Shown here piece after piece: positions 42,842-52,259 of a stretch of 64,000 nt of DNA. How positions within the stretch are numbered: position 1 is the stretch's first letter; every line of letters starts with the position of its first letter. The notes below the pieces were generated by a model, which made no database searches, was not told where the DNA came from, and saw nothing but the letters and a program-made list of their open reading frames with translations. This DNA is from Methylobacterium nodulans ORS 2060 (GTDB taxonomy: Bacteria; Pseudomonadota; Alphaproteobacteria; Rhizobiales; Beijerinckiaceae): NCBI RefSeq assembly GCF_000022085.1, contig NC_011894.1, positions 3,685,501 through 3,749,500 of the forward strand, given 5' to 3'. Made by a program: the position numbers and the translations under genes.

Positions 42842-43972
42842 TCAGCCCACGAGGGCGCGGCTGATGACGATCCGCTGCACGTCGCTCGTGCCCTCGTAGA
42901 TCTGGCAGACGCGCACGTCCCGGTAGATCTGCTCGACCGGATAATCCGCGAGATAGCCGTAGCCGCCGTGGATCTGGATCGCGTCCGAGCACACCGCCTC
43001 CGCCATCTCGGAGGCGAAGAGCTTGGCCATCGCGGCCTCCTTCAGGCAGGGCTGTCCGGCATCGCGCAGGCGCGCGGCGTTGAGCACGAGAAGCCGCGCC
43101 GCCTCGATCCGCGTCGCCATGTCGGCGAGGCGGAAGGCCACGGCCTGATGGCCCGTCAGCTTCTGCCCGAAGGTCTCCCGCTCGCCCGCATAGGCGAGGG
43201 CCGCCGCGAAGGCCGCGCGCGCCATGCCGACCGCCTGGGCGGCGATGCCGATCCGGCCGCCCTCCAGATTGGCGAGCGCGATCCTCAGGCCGTCGCCCTC
43301 GCGTCCCAGCATCAGGTCGGGGGTGAGTTCCATCTCCTCGAACACGATCTGCGCCGTGTCGGACGCGCGCTGCCCGAGCTTGTGCTCGAGCCGCGCGACC
43401 GTGTAGCCGGGCGTGTCGGTCGGGACGACGAAGGCCGAGATGCCCTTCTTGCCGGCTGCCGGATCCGTGACCGCGAAGACGATCGCCACGTCCGCATTCC
43501 GGCCCGAGGTGATGAACTGCTTCGTCCCCGACAGGATCCAGCGGTCTCCGACGCGCCGGGCGCGGGTCTTCAGGGCGGCGGCGTCCGAGCCCGCGCTGGG
43601 CTCGGTGAGGCAGAAGGCGGCGAGCTTCTCGCCCTTCGCCAGCGGCACCAGGAAGCGCCGCCTCTGCTCCTCGGTGCCGAATCTCAGGATCGGCATGCAG
43701 CCGACCGAGTTGTGCACGCTCATGATGGTCGACACGGCGCCGTCGCCCGCCGCGATCTCCTCGATGGCGAGCGCATAGGCGACGTGGTCGAGGGCGGCGC
43801 CCCCGTACTCCTCCGGCACCAGCATGCCCAGGAAGCCGAGCGCGCCCATCTCGGCCAGCGCCTCGCGGGGAAAGCGCGCCTCCCGATCCCAGGCGGCCGA
43901 GAACGGCTTCAGCCGCTCCTGCGCGAAGCTGCGGGCGGTGTCGCGGATCAGGACCTGGTCGTCGGTGAGCAT
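42842..43972 (-). CDS. Acyl-CoA dehydrogenase
   Basis: A 376-residue flavoprotein. [63 protein letters not shown] and the catalytic Glu in [12 protein letters not shown] are the family signatures. It oxidises a short- or branched-chain acyl-CoA, passing electrons to ETF. It is divergent from a CoA-transferase/racemase gene, which suggests branched-chain acyl-CoA breakdown. Confidence 0.94.
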   Translation of the reverse strand: MLTDDQVLIRDTARSFAQERLKPFSAAWDREARFPREALAEMGALGFLGMLVPEEYGGAALDHVAYALAIEEIAAGDGAVSTIMSVHNSVGCMPILRFGTEEQRRRFLVPLAKGEKLAAFCLTEPSAGSDAAALKTRARRVGDRWILSGTKQFITSGRNADVAIVFAVTDPAAGKKGISAFVVPTDTPGYTVARLEHKLGQRASDTAQIVFEEMELTPDLMLGREGDGLRIALANLEGGRIGIAAQAVGMARAAFAAALAYAGERETFGQKLTGHQAVAFRLADMATRIEAARLLVLNAARLRDAGQPCLKEAAMAKLFASEMAEAVCSDAIQIHGGYGYLADYPVEQIYRDVRVCQIYEGTSDVQRIVISRALVG

Positions 43973-44080
43973 GGCGTCCTCCGGGCGGCGCAGGGCTGCA
44001 CCGACGGCTTGCCCCGGCGCGTTTCTCTTCCTGTAGCATGAGGCGCCGCGCGAGACGTGGCCACGGGAGGGAATGCCGCG

Positions 44081-45184
44081 ATGACCTCGACCATCTCAGC
44101 CCGGGAGGCCGGGCACGGGCCGCTCGCGGGCCTGCGCCTCGTGGAGTTCGCCGGGATCGGCCCGGGCCCCTTCGCGGCCATGCTGCTCGCGGATCTCGGG
44201 GCCGAGGTCGTCCGCATCGCCAGGCCGGGCGGCTCCGATCTTTACGCGCGCCACGTTCTGACCCGCAGCCGCGCCACCGTGACCGCCGACCTCAAGGATC
44301 CGGCCGATCTCGCCCGGGTGCTGGATTGCCTGGACCACGCCGATGCGCTCATCGAGGGGTTCCGGCCAGGGGTGATGGAACGCCTCGGCCTCGGCCCCGA
44401 CCTGGTCCTCGCCCGCAACCCCCGGCTCGTCTACGGGCGCATGACCGGCTGGGGCCAGGAGGGGCCGCTCGCCCGCAGCGCCGGGCACGACCTCACCTAC
44501 ATCGCCGTGACGGGGGCGCTGGCGGCGATCGGGCCGCGCTCGCATCCCGTTCCGCCCCTGAACCTGCTCGGGGATTTCGGCGGCGGCGCGCTCTACCTCG
44601 CCATGGGCCTGCTCGCGGCCGTCCTGTCGGCCCGCGCGACCGGCGCGGGGCAGGTCGTCGATTGCGCGGTCTGCGACGGGGCCGCCTCGCTGATGGCCAT
44701 GACGGCCGATTTCGCCGCGCAGGGGCGATGGGTCGAGGAGCGCGAAGCGAATCTCCTCGACGGGGGAGCGCCCTACTACCGCACCTATCGCTGCGCGGAT
44801 GGCGGCTTCGTCGCGCTGGCTCCACTCGAACCGCAATTCTTCGCGGAGTTCCGGCGCCGGGTCGGCCTGGAGGAGGATCCCGCCTTCGACGACCGGGACG
44901 GCGCCGCGCTTCGGCGCCGGCTGGAGGAGCTGTTCCTCACCCGCACGCGCGCGGAATGGTGCCGGCTCCTCGAAGGCAGCGATGCCTGCGTGGCGCCCGT
45001 CCTCTCCTTGAGCGAGGCGCGGCATCACCCGCATCTCGCGGCGCGCGGCACCTACCTGGAGGTCGACGGTGTCATGCAGCCGGCGCCCGCGCCGCGCTTC
45101 TCGCGCACGCCAGCGGCGATCCGCACCGACCTGCCGAGGACAGACCTGGAGGCGATCGCGCGGACGTGGCGCGAACGGACGTGA
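44081..45184 (+). CDS. CaiB/BaiF CoA-transferase or alpha-methylacyl-CoA racemase
   Basis: A 367-residue class III CoA-transferase-fold protein. [40 protein letters not shown] and [17 protein letters not shown] match alpha-methylacyl-CoA racemase, whose catalytic His and Asp sit in GHDLTY and LGDFGGG. It would epimerise 2-methyl-branched acyl-CoA so that the adjacent dehydrogenase can act. ATG 44081 is preferred over GTG 44057. Confidence 0.88.
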   Translation: MTSTISAREAGHGPLAGLRLVEFAGIGPGPFAAMLLADLGAEVVRIARPGGSDLYARHVLTRSRATVTADLKDPADLARVLDCLDHADALIEGFRPGVMERLGLGPDLVLARNPRLVYGRMTGWGQEGPLARSAGHDLTYIAVTGALAAIGPRSHPVPPLNLLGDFGGGALYLAMGLLAAVLSARATGAGQVVDCAVCDGAASLMAMTADFAAQGRWVEEREANLLDGGAPYYRTYRCADGGFVALAPLEPQFFAEFRRRVGLEEDPAFDDRDGAALRRRLEELFLTRTRAEWCRLLEGSDACVAPVLSLSEARHHPHLAARGTYLEVDGVMQPAPAPRFSRTPAAIRTDLPRTDLEAIARTWRERT

Positions 45185-45244
45185 CGATCACCCTGACGAT
45201 ACGGTCTCCGGACGATGGTTCGGAGACCGTCGTCGCGCCCGGTC

Positions 45245-45432
45245 TTCCCTCGCCCGCTCTCCCTGCCCCGGGCGCATGCAGCGCCAGCGGAATGCGACCC
45301 GGGATCCAGCACGAAAAGTCGCGCAGCGACCGCTCGTCAGCCACGCTGGAGACAACCGGAGCCGCTGCGCGGCAACTCACCGTACTGGGTCCCGGATCTC
45401 CTTCCGCTGGCGCTCCCGTCGTCCGGGAAAGG
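45245..45432. repeat. Dispersed palindromic repeat family A, copy 2
   Basis: This is the more complete copy of the unit at 22327-22501. Its outer arms (CAGCGCCAGCGGAATGCGAC and its near-complement GGATCTCCTTCCGCTGGCGC) and inner arms (CGCGCAGCG and CGCTGCGCG) are in opposite orientation, so the unit can form a long stem. It fills most of the 312-base gap 45185-45496. Confidence 0.85.
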
Positions 45433-45496
45433 GAGGCTCCGCGCCGCGCCCGAAGCGAGTGCGTTTTCGATCGAGGCGGCGCGTCCGCCGCACGGC

Positions 45497-45751
45497 TCAG
45501 ATGCGGCCGCCCGGCTCGTCCGTTCCCCGCAGCGCAGCGGCGACGAGCGCCTCCTCGCGCTCCGGATCAAGGGCCGGCGGGGCCGCGCCGCGCAACAGGC
45601 GCTGCGTGGCCCTGAGCTGCGCCACGAAGCGCCGGCAGGGGGCGCAAGCCGCAAGATGCAGCCGCAGGCGCATCCGGGTGGCGAAGCCGGCCTCGCCGTC
45701 GATCAGCGCGCCCGCGCGCTCGGCCACGTCCCGGCATCGCATCAGCGGCAT
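45497..45751 (-). CDS. Zinc-finger anti-sigma-like protein
   Basis: An 84-residue protein. LRLHLAACAPCRRFVAQL is the HxxxCxxC zinc motif of anti-sigma (ZAS) domains, in a small helical protein without a membrane segment. It follows the ECF sigma gene by 16 bases, so it probably binds and silences that factor and may respond to redox through the Cys pair. Confidence 0.85.
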   Translation of the reverse strand: MPLMRCRDVAERAGALIDGEAGFATRMRLRLHLAACAPCRRFVAQLRATQRLLRGAAPPALDPEREEALVAAALRGTDEPGGRI

Positions 45752-45767
45752 TGCTCTCCTCCCTGCA

Positions 45768-46412
45768 TCACGGCGCTCGGCGCGGGGGCGCCTCCCGGGT
45801 CAGGCGCTCGAAGGTCGCACGGATCCGGATCCTTGCACGGTCGAGGAGCGCGCGCTGGCGCGCCTCGCTCAGGCCGAGCAGGGTTTCCGTCTCCCGGACG
45901 CCAAAACCTTCGACGTCGCGCAGGCGCAGCACCGCGGCCTGGAGCGGCGGCAGCGCCCCGATCGCCTCCTGCACCGCCGCCCAGACCTGACGGCCGGCCA
46001 GCGCCCGCTCGAGATCGACCTCCGACCAGTGCCAGGGCGGATCGCGCCAGTGCCCGTCGGGGAGAAACGCCGCTTCGTCGAAGGCCTCCGCCTCCGCTCC
46101 AGGCGCAGCGAGATCCGAGAAGGTGCTGGTGCGCTGCCGCGCCAGGACCGCCTTGCGGGCGAGGTTGAGCACGATGCCCGTGAGCCAGGTGCGCAGGGAG
46201 GCGCGCCCCTCGAAGCCGTCGAGATTGCGCATCATGGCGATCCAGGCCTCCTGCACCACCTCCTCGGCAGATTCGGGCGGCAGCGCGGCCCCGCGCGCCA
46301 CCGCGACGAGGCGCAGATGGTGGCGCCGCACCAGCAGCCGGAACGCCGACTCGTCGCGCGCCCGCAGGCGCGGCAGCAGATCCTCGTCGCTCGGGTCCTC
46401 CGCCCCCGCCAT
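45768..46412 (-). CDS. ECF-type RNA polymerase sigma factor
   Basis: A 214-residue sigma-70 of the ECF class. Region 2 covers about residues 15-85 (SAFRLLVRRHHLRL, EEVVQEAWIAMMRNLDGFEG then ASLRTWL) and region 4 about residues 130-190 (ALPPLQAAVLRLRDVEGFGV then RETETLLGLSE). GGAGG lies just upstream of ATG 46412. It is paired with the downstream zinc-finger protein. Confidence 0.92.
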   Translation of the reverse strand: MAGAEDPSDEDLLPRLRARDESAFRLLVRRHHLRLVAVARGAALPPESAEEVVQEAWIAMMRNLDGFEGRASLRTWLTGIVLNLARKAVLARQRTSTFSDLAAPGAEAEAFDEAAFLPDGHWRDPPWHWSEVDLERALAGRQVWAAVQEAIGALPPLQAAVLRLRDVEGFGVRETETLLGLSEARQRALLDRARIRIRATFERLTREAPPRRAP

Positions 46413-46449
46413 GGCTCCTCCCAACTGGCCGGCGCATGGCGCCGGGGCC

Positions 46450-46707
46450 TCAGGGCGCCGGGTCGCGGTCCTTCCGCTTCGGGACGACGGCCTCGGTGAT
46501 CAGGGCGATCACCTGCGCGCAGGTCTCCTGCGCGAGCTTCAGGGAATCCTGCGCCTGCCGGTAGGCCTGCTGCGCCGCGTAGAGGTCACGGGCCTGGGCG
46601 GCCGCGGCCGCGGCGTTGTGCAGATCGAGCAGCTTCCGGCCATGGTCCAGGCAGAGCCGGTTGAGACGCCGCGTCAGGTCGAGAGCCGAGGCGGTGGGAT
46701 CCTCCAT
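46450..46707 (-). CDS. Small helical hypothetical protein
   Basis: An 85-residue, almost wholly helical protein (LCLDHGRKLLDLHNAAAAAA and AYRQAQDSLKLAQETCAQVI), resembling a short phasin-like coiled coil in composition. Start ATG 46707. It sits 37 bases upstream of the sigma factor gene and may share its transcript. Family not recognised. Confidence 0.6.
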   Translation of the reverse strand: MEDPTASALDLTRRLNRLCLDHGRKLLDLHNAAAAAAQARDLYAAQQAYRQAQDSLKLAQETCAQVIALITEAVVPKRKDRDPAP

Positions 46708-46849
46708 CTGGTCGCTCCGCTGCATGCCGGATCGGTCGCTCCGCTCCATGCCGGGCCGCGATCCGGACGGGTCGCCGCGCGGCCGCGTCGATGATAGCCA
46801 AGGCGCGGCGGGTCCGCGAGCCGGACCCCGCGGAGGATCAGGCCGGGCC

Positions 46850-48337
46850 ATGCAGGCGTACCGCTCTCTCGCTCTCACCTTCTCGCGGCTCCAGGCACTG
46901 GAAGGCGCGGCGGGCATTCTCGGCTGGGACTCGCAGACCCTGATGCCCGACGGTGCCGCGGAGGGGCGCGCCGATCAGCTCGCGACGCTGCGCGGGATGA
47001 TCCACGACCTCCTCACCGCCCCCGCGACCGGGGAGGAACTGGCGCGGGCGGAGGCGGAGCCGCTCGGCGACGCGGAGCGCACCAACCTGCGGGAGATGCG
47101 CCGGATCCACCGCCATGCCTCGGCGGTCCCGCGCGACCTCGTGGAGGCGAATTCCCGCGCCGTGCTGCGGGCCGAGATGGTCTGGCGGGAGGCGCGCCGG
47201 ACCGCCGACTTCCCGCTCCTGCTGCCGCACCTCGCCGAGGTGCTGCGGGTCCAGCGCGAGATCGGACAGGCCAAGGGCGCGGCCCTCGGCCTGCAGCCCT
47301 ACGACGCGCTCCTCGACGGCTACGATCCGGGGCTGCGCCGCAGCCTCATCGATCCGCTCTTCGCGGAGCTCCGCGCGGTCCTGCCCGGGCTGATCGAGGC
47401 GGCCCGCGCACGGCAGGCTCGGGAGCCGACGGTCCTGGCGCTCCCCGGCCCTTTCGCGATCGAGCGGCAGCGGGAGGTCTGCCTGTCCCTGATGCGGGCC
47501 GCCGGGTTCGACTTCCGCCGCGGCCGCCTCGACGTGAGCCTGCATCCCTTCTGCGGCGGCGCCGTCGACGACGTCCGGATCACCACTCGGTACGACGAGA
47601 CCGACCTGATGCGGGCGCTGATGGGCGTGCTGCACGAGACCGGGCATGCCCTCTACGAGCAGGGCCGCCCGGCCGCGTGGCGGGGCCAGCCCGCCGGCGA
47701 GGCGCGCGGCATGAGCCTGCACGAGAGCCAGTCCCTGATCATCGAGATGCAGGCGGGCCGCTCGCGGGAATTCGTCGCCTTTCTGGCGCCCCTGCTGCGG
47801 GAGACTTTTCGCGGTGAGGGTCCCGCCTGGAACTCCGAAAACCTCTACCGGCTCTCCACGCGGGTCGAGCCCGGCCTCATCCGGGTCGATGCGGACGAGG
47901 TGACCTATCCGGCGCATATCCTCCTGCGCACCGAGCTCGAGACGGCAATGCTCGCAGGCGATCTGTCGCCTGCCGACCTGCCGGGCGCCTTCAATGCCGG
48001 GATGCGGGAGCTTCTCGGCCTCGACGTCCCCAACGACGCGCTCGGCTGCCTGCAGGACATCCACTGGCCCGGCGGCTCCTTCGGCTATTTCCCGACCTAC
48101 ACGCTCGGGGCGATGATCGCCGCGCAGCTCTTCGAGAGCGCGGCCGCGGCCGAGCCGGACCTCCGGCCCGCCCTCGCGCGGGGCGACTTCTCGCCCCTGC
48201 TGGCGTGGCTGCGCACGAACGTGCATGCGCATGGCAGCACGCTCGACACTGAGGACCTGCTCGTCGCGGCGACCGGCCGGGGGCTCGCGAGCGAGCCCTT
48301 CCTGCGCCACCTGCGGCGGCGCTACGTCGAGCCGTAG
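46850..48337 (+). CDS. M32-family metallocarboxypeptidase
   Basis: A 495-residue carboxypeptidase Taq homologue. LMGVLHETGHALYEQG carries the zinc-binding HExxH variant HETGH, and SLHESQSLIIEMQAGRSREF supplies the second Glu. N-terminal GAAGILGWDSQTLMP and C-terminal IHWPGGSFGYFPTYTLGAM are typical of the family. It removes C-terminal residues from peptides in the cytoplasm with broad specificity. Confidence 0.95.
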   Translation: MQAYRSLALTFSRLQALEGAAGILGWDSQTLMPDGAAEGRADQLATLRGMIHDLLTAPATGEELARAEAEPLGDAERTNLREMRRIHRHASAVPRDLVEANSRAVLRAEMVWREARRTADFPLLLPHLAEVLRVQREIGQAKGAALGLQPYDALLDGYDPGLRRSLIDPLFAELRAVLPGLIEAARARQAREPTVLALPGPFAIERQREVCLSLMRAAGFDFRRGRLDVSLHPFCGGAVDDVRITTRYDETDLMRALMGVLHETGHALYEQGRPAAWRGQPAGEARGMSLHESQSLIIEMQAGRSREFVAFLAPLLRETFRGEGPAWNSENLYRLSTRVEPGLIRVDADEVTYPAHILLRTELETAMLAGDLSPADLPGAFNAGMRELLGLDVPNDALGCLQDIHWPGGSFGYFPTYTLGAMIAAQLFESAAAAEPDLRPALARGDFSPLLAWLRTNVHAHGSTLDTEDLLVAATGRGLASEPFLRHLRRRYVEP

Positions 48338-48440
48338 CCACACATGGCTCGGTCGCCGCGAGGTGGATCGAGCTCTGCGCGCAACGAGCCTCCGGCGGCT
48401 CGGCCTGAAACCATGTCGCTGTCGCAAGGAAGAAGCAGCC

Positions 48441-49097
48441 ATGATCACGCTCTACGGCGTCCTGCGGTCGCGTGCGGCCCGCAATGTCTGGCTAGCCAAG
48501 GAACTCGGGCTGTCCTTCACGCGGGTGCCGGTGATCCAGGCCTATCGGCTGCCCGACCCGCTCGCCGCGGATGCTCCGCTCAACACCGCCTCGCCGGCCT
48601 TCCGGGCGATCAATCCGAACGGACGCATCCCGGCCCTGGTCGACGGCGACCTGACCCTCTGCGAGTCCTTCGCCATCAACCTCTATCTCGCGCGCAAGCA
48701 TGGCGGCCCGCTCGCCCCGGCGGATCTGCGCGAGGACGGGCTGATGACCATGTGGTCGCTCTGGGCCGTGACGGAATGCGAGCCCCACGGGCTCGCGATC
48801 CTGCTCCACAGCGGCGGGGAGCGCAGCGAATCCGACCGGCGCACCGTCGCGACCGCGATCGAGACCCTGCGCCCCGCCTTCGCGGTCCTGGAGGCCGCTC
48901 TGCGGAAGGCAGGCGGCTTCCTCGTCGGCGGCCGCTTTACGGTCGCCGACATCAACGTCGCCGAGGTGCTCCGCTACGCGCAGCCGGCGACCGCGTTCCT
49001 CGCCGAGCACCCGGCCATCGGCGCTTGGCTCAACGCCTGCCAGGCCCGGCCAGCCTTCCGGGAGATGATGGCCGAGCGCAGCACCGAGCCCGCCTGA
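48441..49097 (+). CDS. Glutathione S-transferase family protein
   Basis: A 218-residue GST. The N-terminal thioredoxin-like domain has MITLYGVLRSRAARNVWLAK, NPNGRIPALVDGDLTLCESF (the cis-Pro and ESxAI glutathione-binding motif) and INLYLARK. The helical C-terminal domain ends with VGGRFTVADINVAEVL. AAGGA lies upstream of ATG 48441. The substrate is unknown. Confidence 0.93.
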   Translation: MITLYGVLRSRAARNVWLAKELGLSFTRVPVIQAYRLPDPLAADAPLNTASPAFRAINPNGRIPALVDGDLTLCESFAINLYLARKHGGPLAPADLREDGLMTMWSLWAVTECEPHGLAILLHSGGERSESDRRTVATAIETLRPAFAVLEAALRKAGGFLVGGRFTVADINVAEVLRYAQPATAFLAEHPAIGAWLNACQARPAFREMMAERSTEPA

Positions 49098-49188
49098 GCC
49101 GCGGCGCCCCGGCCGTCCCGCGGCCCCGGGCCTGCCTCCTCCCGAGGCCACGAGCCTCGAGGCGGCGGGCCGTCGGGCCGCGCTCCCG

Positions 49189-50769
49189 TCAGGCCGCGCT
49201 CCTGGCCTCCAGCATGGCCTTCTGCGCGTCGGCCGGCGCGACGAGGATCCGGTCGATCGCCTCCTTGGGCATCGGGGCGCCGAACAGATAGCCCTGGCCG
49301 TAGTCGCAGCCCTGGCCGGACAGCCATTCGACGCTGGCGGCGGTCTCGATCCCCTCGGCGGTGGTGGTCAGGCCGAGGCTCGTGCCGAGCTTGATGATCG
49401 CATCGACGAGCTTCGCCCGCTCCTCGCTCATCGTGATCGAATCGACGTAGCTGCGGTCGATCTTCAGCTTGTCGAACCGCAATTCGCGCAGGTGATAGAG
49501 GCTGGAATAGCCGGTGCCGAAATCGTCGAGCGCGATGCGCACGCCGAGGTTCTGCAGGGATGTCAGCGTGGCGCGGGTGGCCTCCAGATCCTGGACGAGG
49601 GCGGTCTCGGTGATCTCGACCTCGAGCCGGTTCGGCGGGAAGCCGGTTTCGGTCAGGATCGCCAGGATGCGTTCGGCGAGCCAGCGATCCTGGAACTGCT
49701 GCGGGGCGATGTTGACGGCCAGCCGCAGATGGCTCGGCCATTCCCGCGCGTCCAGGCAGGCCTGCCGGAGCAGCCGGCAGCTCAGCTCGGCGATCATGCC
49801 GGTCTCCTCGGCGGCCGCGATGAACTGGTCGGGCGTGAGGAGGCCCCGGATGGGATGCCGCCAGCGGGCCAGCACCTCGACGCCGACGAGATCCTGGTGC
49901 GGGAGCGACACGACGGGCTGGTAGAACGGCTCGATCTGCCCGCCCTCAATCGCCGCCCGCAGCTCGCTCTCGAGCTGGGCCCGCTCCTTGAGTTCGAGAT
50001 CCATTGCGCTCTGGAAGAAGCGGTAGGTGCCGCGCCCCTCCTTCTTGCCCTGGTACATGGCGAGATCGGCCGCATGCATGATGGCGTGAGCGTCGAGGTC
50101 GTCGCGCGAGATCAGCGTGATCCCGATCGTCGCCCCCACCTTCAGCTCGGCCTGCGCCCATTCGACCGGACGCGCGATGCTGGCGATCACCTGCTCGGCC
50201 AGCCGGGCGAGGGCCTCGCTCCCGAGCTCGGCGCGCACGAGCAGCGCGAATTCGTCGCCGCCGAGCCGGGCCGCCAGTCCCTGACTCGGGGCGAGGCTGC
50301 GCAGGCGATCGGCGATGGCGCACAGGACGGCGTCGCCTGCGGCGTGCCCGTAGAGGTCGTTGACCGGCTTGAAGCGATCGATGTCGATGAGGAGCACCGC
50401 ACCCGAGACGGGCGAATGGTCCCCCGCCAGCAGCTTGTCGATGGCTTCGAGCAGGAGGCGGCGGTTGGCCAGCCCCGTGAGCGCGTCGTGGCGCGCGACC
50501 GCCTCGGCATGCGCGGCGGCCATGTCGCGCTCGCGCATGACGCGGCGGAGCTTGAGCGATTTCCGGACGGTGACGCCGACCAGGGTCAGGCCCATCAGCA
50601 TCGCGAAGGTGAACAGGTCGGACAGGCCATGCTGGAGGATGAACAGGTTGAACGCGGCGAACACGCCGAAATTGGCGCCGATCAGCCCCCAGAACCCGGC
50701 GATGACGAGCAGGCAGAGCGCTTCGTAGAGCTCGCCTTCGCCCCAGGTAGCACGCGACTTCGCGGGCAT
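49189..50769 (-). CDS. Membrane GGDEF-EAL cyclic-di-GMP protein
   Basis: A 526-residue protein. Two N-terminal membrane segments (about residues 14-70) are followed by a GGDEF domain with intact RLGGDEF and an EAL domain with EVLARW in place of EAL, plus ALDDFGTGYSSL and FDKLKIDRSYV. The first catalytic Glu of EAL (E in EVLARW) is kept. It may make or break c-di-GMP, controlling motility and biofilm. ATG 50769 is taken. Confidence 0.93.
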   Translation of the reverse strand: MPAKSRATWGEGELYEALCLLVIAGFWGLIGANFGVFAAFNLFILQHGLSDLFTFAMLMGLTLVGVTVRKSLKLRRVMRERDMAAAHAEAVARHDALTGLANRRLLLEAIDKLLAGDHSPVSGAVLLIDIDRFKPVNDLYGHAAGDAVLCAIADRLRSLAPSQGLAARLGGDEFALLVRAELGSEALARLAEQVIASIARPVEWAQAELKVGATIGITLISRDDLDAHAIMHAADLAMYQGKKEGRGTYRFFQSAMDLELKERAQLESELRAAIEGGQIEPFYQPVVSLPHQDLVGVEVLARWRHPIRGLLTPDQFIAAAEETGMIAELSCRLLRQACLDAREWPSHLRLAVNIAPQQFQDRWLAERILAILTETGFPPNRLEVEITETALVQDLEATRATLTSLQNLGVRIALDDFGTGYSSLYHLRELRFDKLKIDRSYVDSITMSEERAKLVDAIIKLGTSLGLTTTAEGIETAASVEWLSGQGCDYGQGYLFGAPMPKEAIDRILVAPADAQKAMLEARSAA

Positions 50770-51210
50770 GGATCCTCCCCCCTCGCTCGGACGACAGCAA
50801 TGCCATGCACAGTTTAACAATCAGTCCAGACCGACCGATCGTCTGTTTTTCGACGATGATCTGGTTAATTTTCTCCGAAAAAGAACCCGCCATATGAGAA
50901 CAACTCATGACAATGTGAAGCATTCGTCCCGCCGGACGAAGTTTCATCCTTGTCCCTGAGGCCGTGAACCGGGCGGGTGCCGGAAGCCTGCCCGCAAGGG
51001 ATCGCCGCCGGCGGATGCCGCGCGAGGTCGACGGAGAAGTACGGCCGGATCCGATCCCCGATCACAGCCGATCGGCAGCCCGGTCATGGGCCGCAGGAAT
51101 CACCGCCGCCTCCCCGAACCCCGCTTCGCGGCGAAGCGCCCACAACAGCCTTCGATTCTCCCGCGATTTCTGCGACGAAGTCGGTCCTGCCGACCGAAGG
51201 ATGCCCGGAG
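50770..51210. other. Intergenic, promoters presumed
   Basis: About 440 bases between the leftward GGDEF-EAL gene and the rightward LysR gene. The first 150 bases are AT-richer (for example TGGTTAATTTTCTCCG near 50870), fitting a divergent promoter region. I see no clear binding site or structured element. Confidence 0.4.
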
Positions 51211-52158
51211 ATGAACCCGCTGCGCAGGATGCTCCCCTCCAATCACGCTCTGTTCGTGTTCGAGGCCGTGGCGCGCCATGCCAGCTTCACCAAGGCCGCC
51301 GCGGAGCTGAACGTGACTCAGCCCGCGGTCAGCAAGGCGATGGCGCAGCTCGAGCGGCATCTCGGGGTGCGCCTCCTCGGCCGCTCGGCCGAGGGCGTGA
51401 CGCTGACGGAGGACGGAGAGATCCTCTACCGGCGCGTCGCCGACGGCTTCCGGGGCATCGAGGCGGCTCTGCGGGAGATCGACATCCGGCGCACCGGCAT
51501 CGACACGATCACCCTGTCCCTGTCATCGGCCTTCACCACGCATTGGCTGATGCCGCGCATCAACACGCTGCAGGAGACGTTTCCGGCGGTCGATTTCCGC
51601 TTCCAGCTGATCCCGGGGGCGCTCGGCGGCCCGGTCGACAACGTCGATCTCGGCATGCGCTTCGTCGAGGGCCCCGATCTCGACCACGAGGCGGTCTTCC
51701 TGATCAACGAGGTGATGCTGCCGGTCTGCAGTCCGGCCTACCTCGCCGGCCGCAACGCCGCCGGCAGCCGCACCACCTTCGTCAATCTCACGGCCTCGTC
51801 GCCGAACTGGACCGGCGGCGTCGATCCGGGCCCGGACTGGAACGGCTCGCGGGCCTCCCTCAACTTCTCCGATTATGCGGTGGTGCTGCAGGCGGCCCTG
51901 CTCGGCCAGGGCGTGGCGCTCGGCTGGATCAGCGTGGTGTCGCACTGGCTCGCCACCGGCGATCTGGTGCCGGCTACCGAGCGGCTCACCCGCACGGCAA
52001 GGACGTGCCAGCTCATCCACCTGCGCTCGCGCCCGCTGCGCAGGTCGGTCGCAGCCGTGCGGGACTGGATCATCGCCGAGATGCGGGCCGAGGTGGCGCG
52101 CGTCGACGACCTTTATCCCGACCTCGGCATCGGCCGGGCGAGCTTCGGCTTCCCATAA
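51211..52158 (+). CDS. LysR-family regulator (GcvA type)
   Basis: A 315-residue LysR protein. The N-terminal helix-turn-helix has ARHASFTKAAAELNVTQPAV then SKAMAQLE, and the effector domain follows with the GcvA-like SSAFTTHWLMPRINTLQETF. It lies 101 bases upstream of a polyamine-type ABC operon in the same direction, unlike the usual divergent layout, and is a candidate regulator of it. Confidence 0.92.
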   Translation: MNPLRRMLPSNHALFVFEAVARHASFTKAAAELNVTQPAVSKAMAQLERHLGVRLLGRSAEGVTLTEDGEILYRRVADGFRGIEAALREIDIRRTGIDTITLSLSSAFTTHWLMPRINTLQETFPAVDFRFQLIPGALGGPVDNVDLGMRFVEGPDLDHEAVFLINEVMLPVCSPAYLAGRNAAGSRTTFVNLTASSPNWTGGVDPGPDWNGSRASLNFSDYAVVLQAALLGQGVALGWISVVSHWLATGDLVPATERLTRTARTCQLIHLRSRPLRRSVAAVRDWIIAEMRAEVARVDDLYPDLGIGRASFGFP

Positions 52159-52259
52159 CCGGTGGTTATGCCGGGGCGGTTTTTTCTGATGTTGAAAGTA
52201 AGGGCCGCTTTTGTGAGCTTTCGCTCGGTACACGAGCGGACGGGAAAGCGGTTCCTGCA

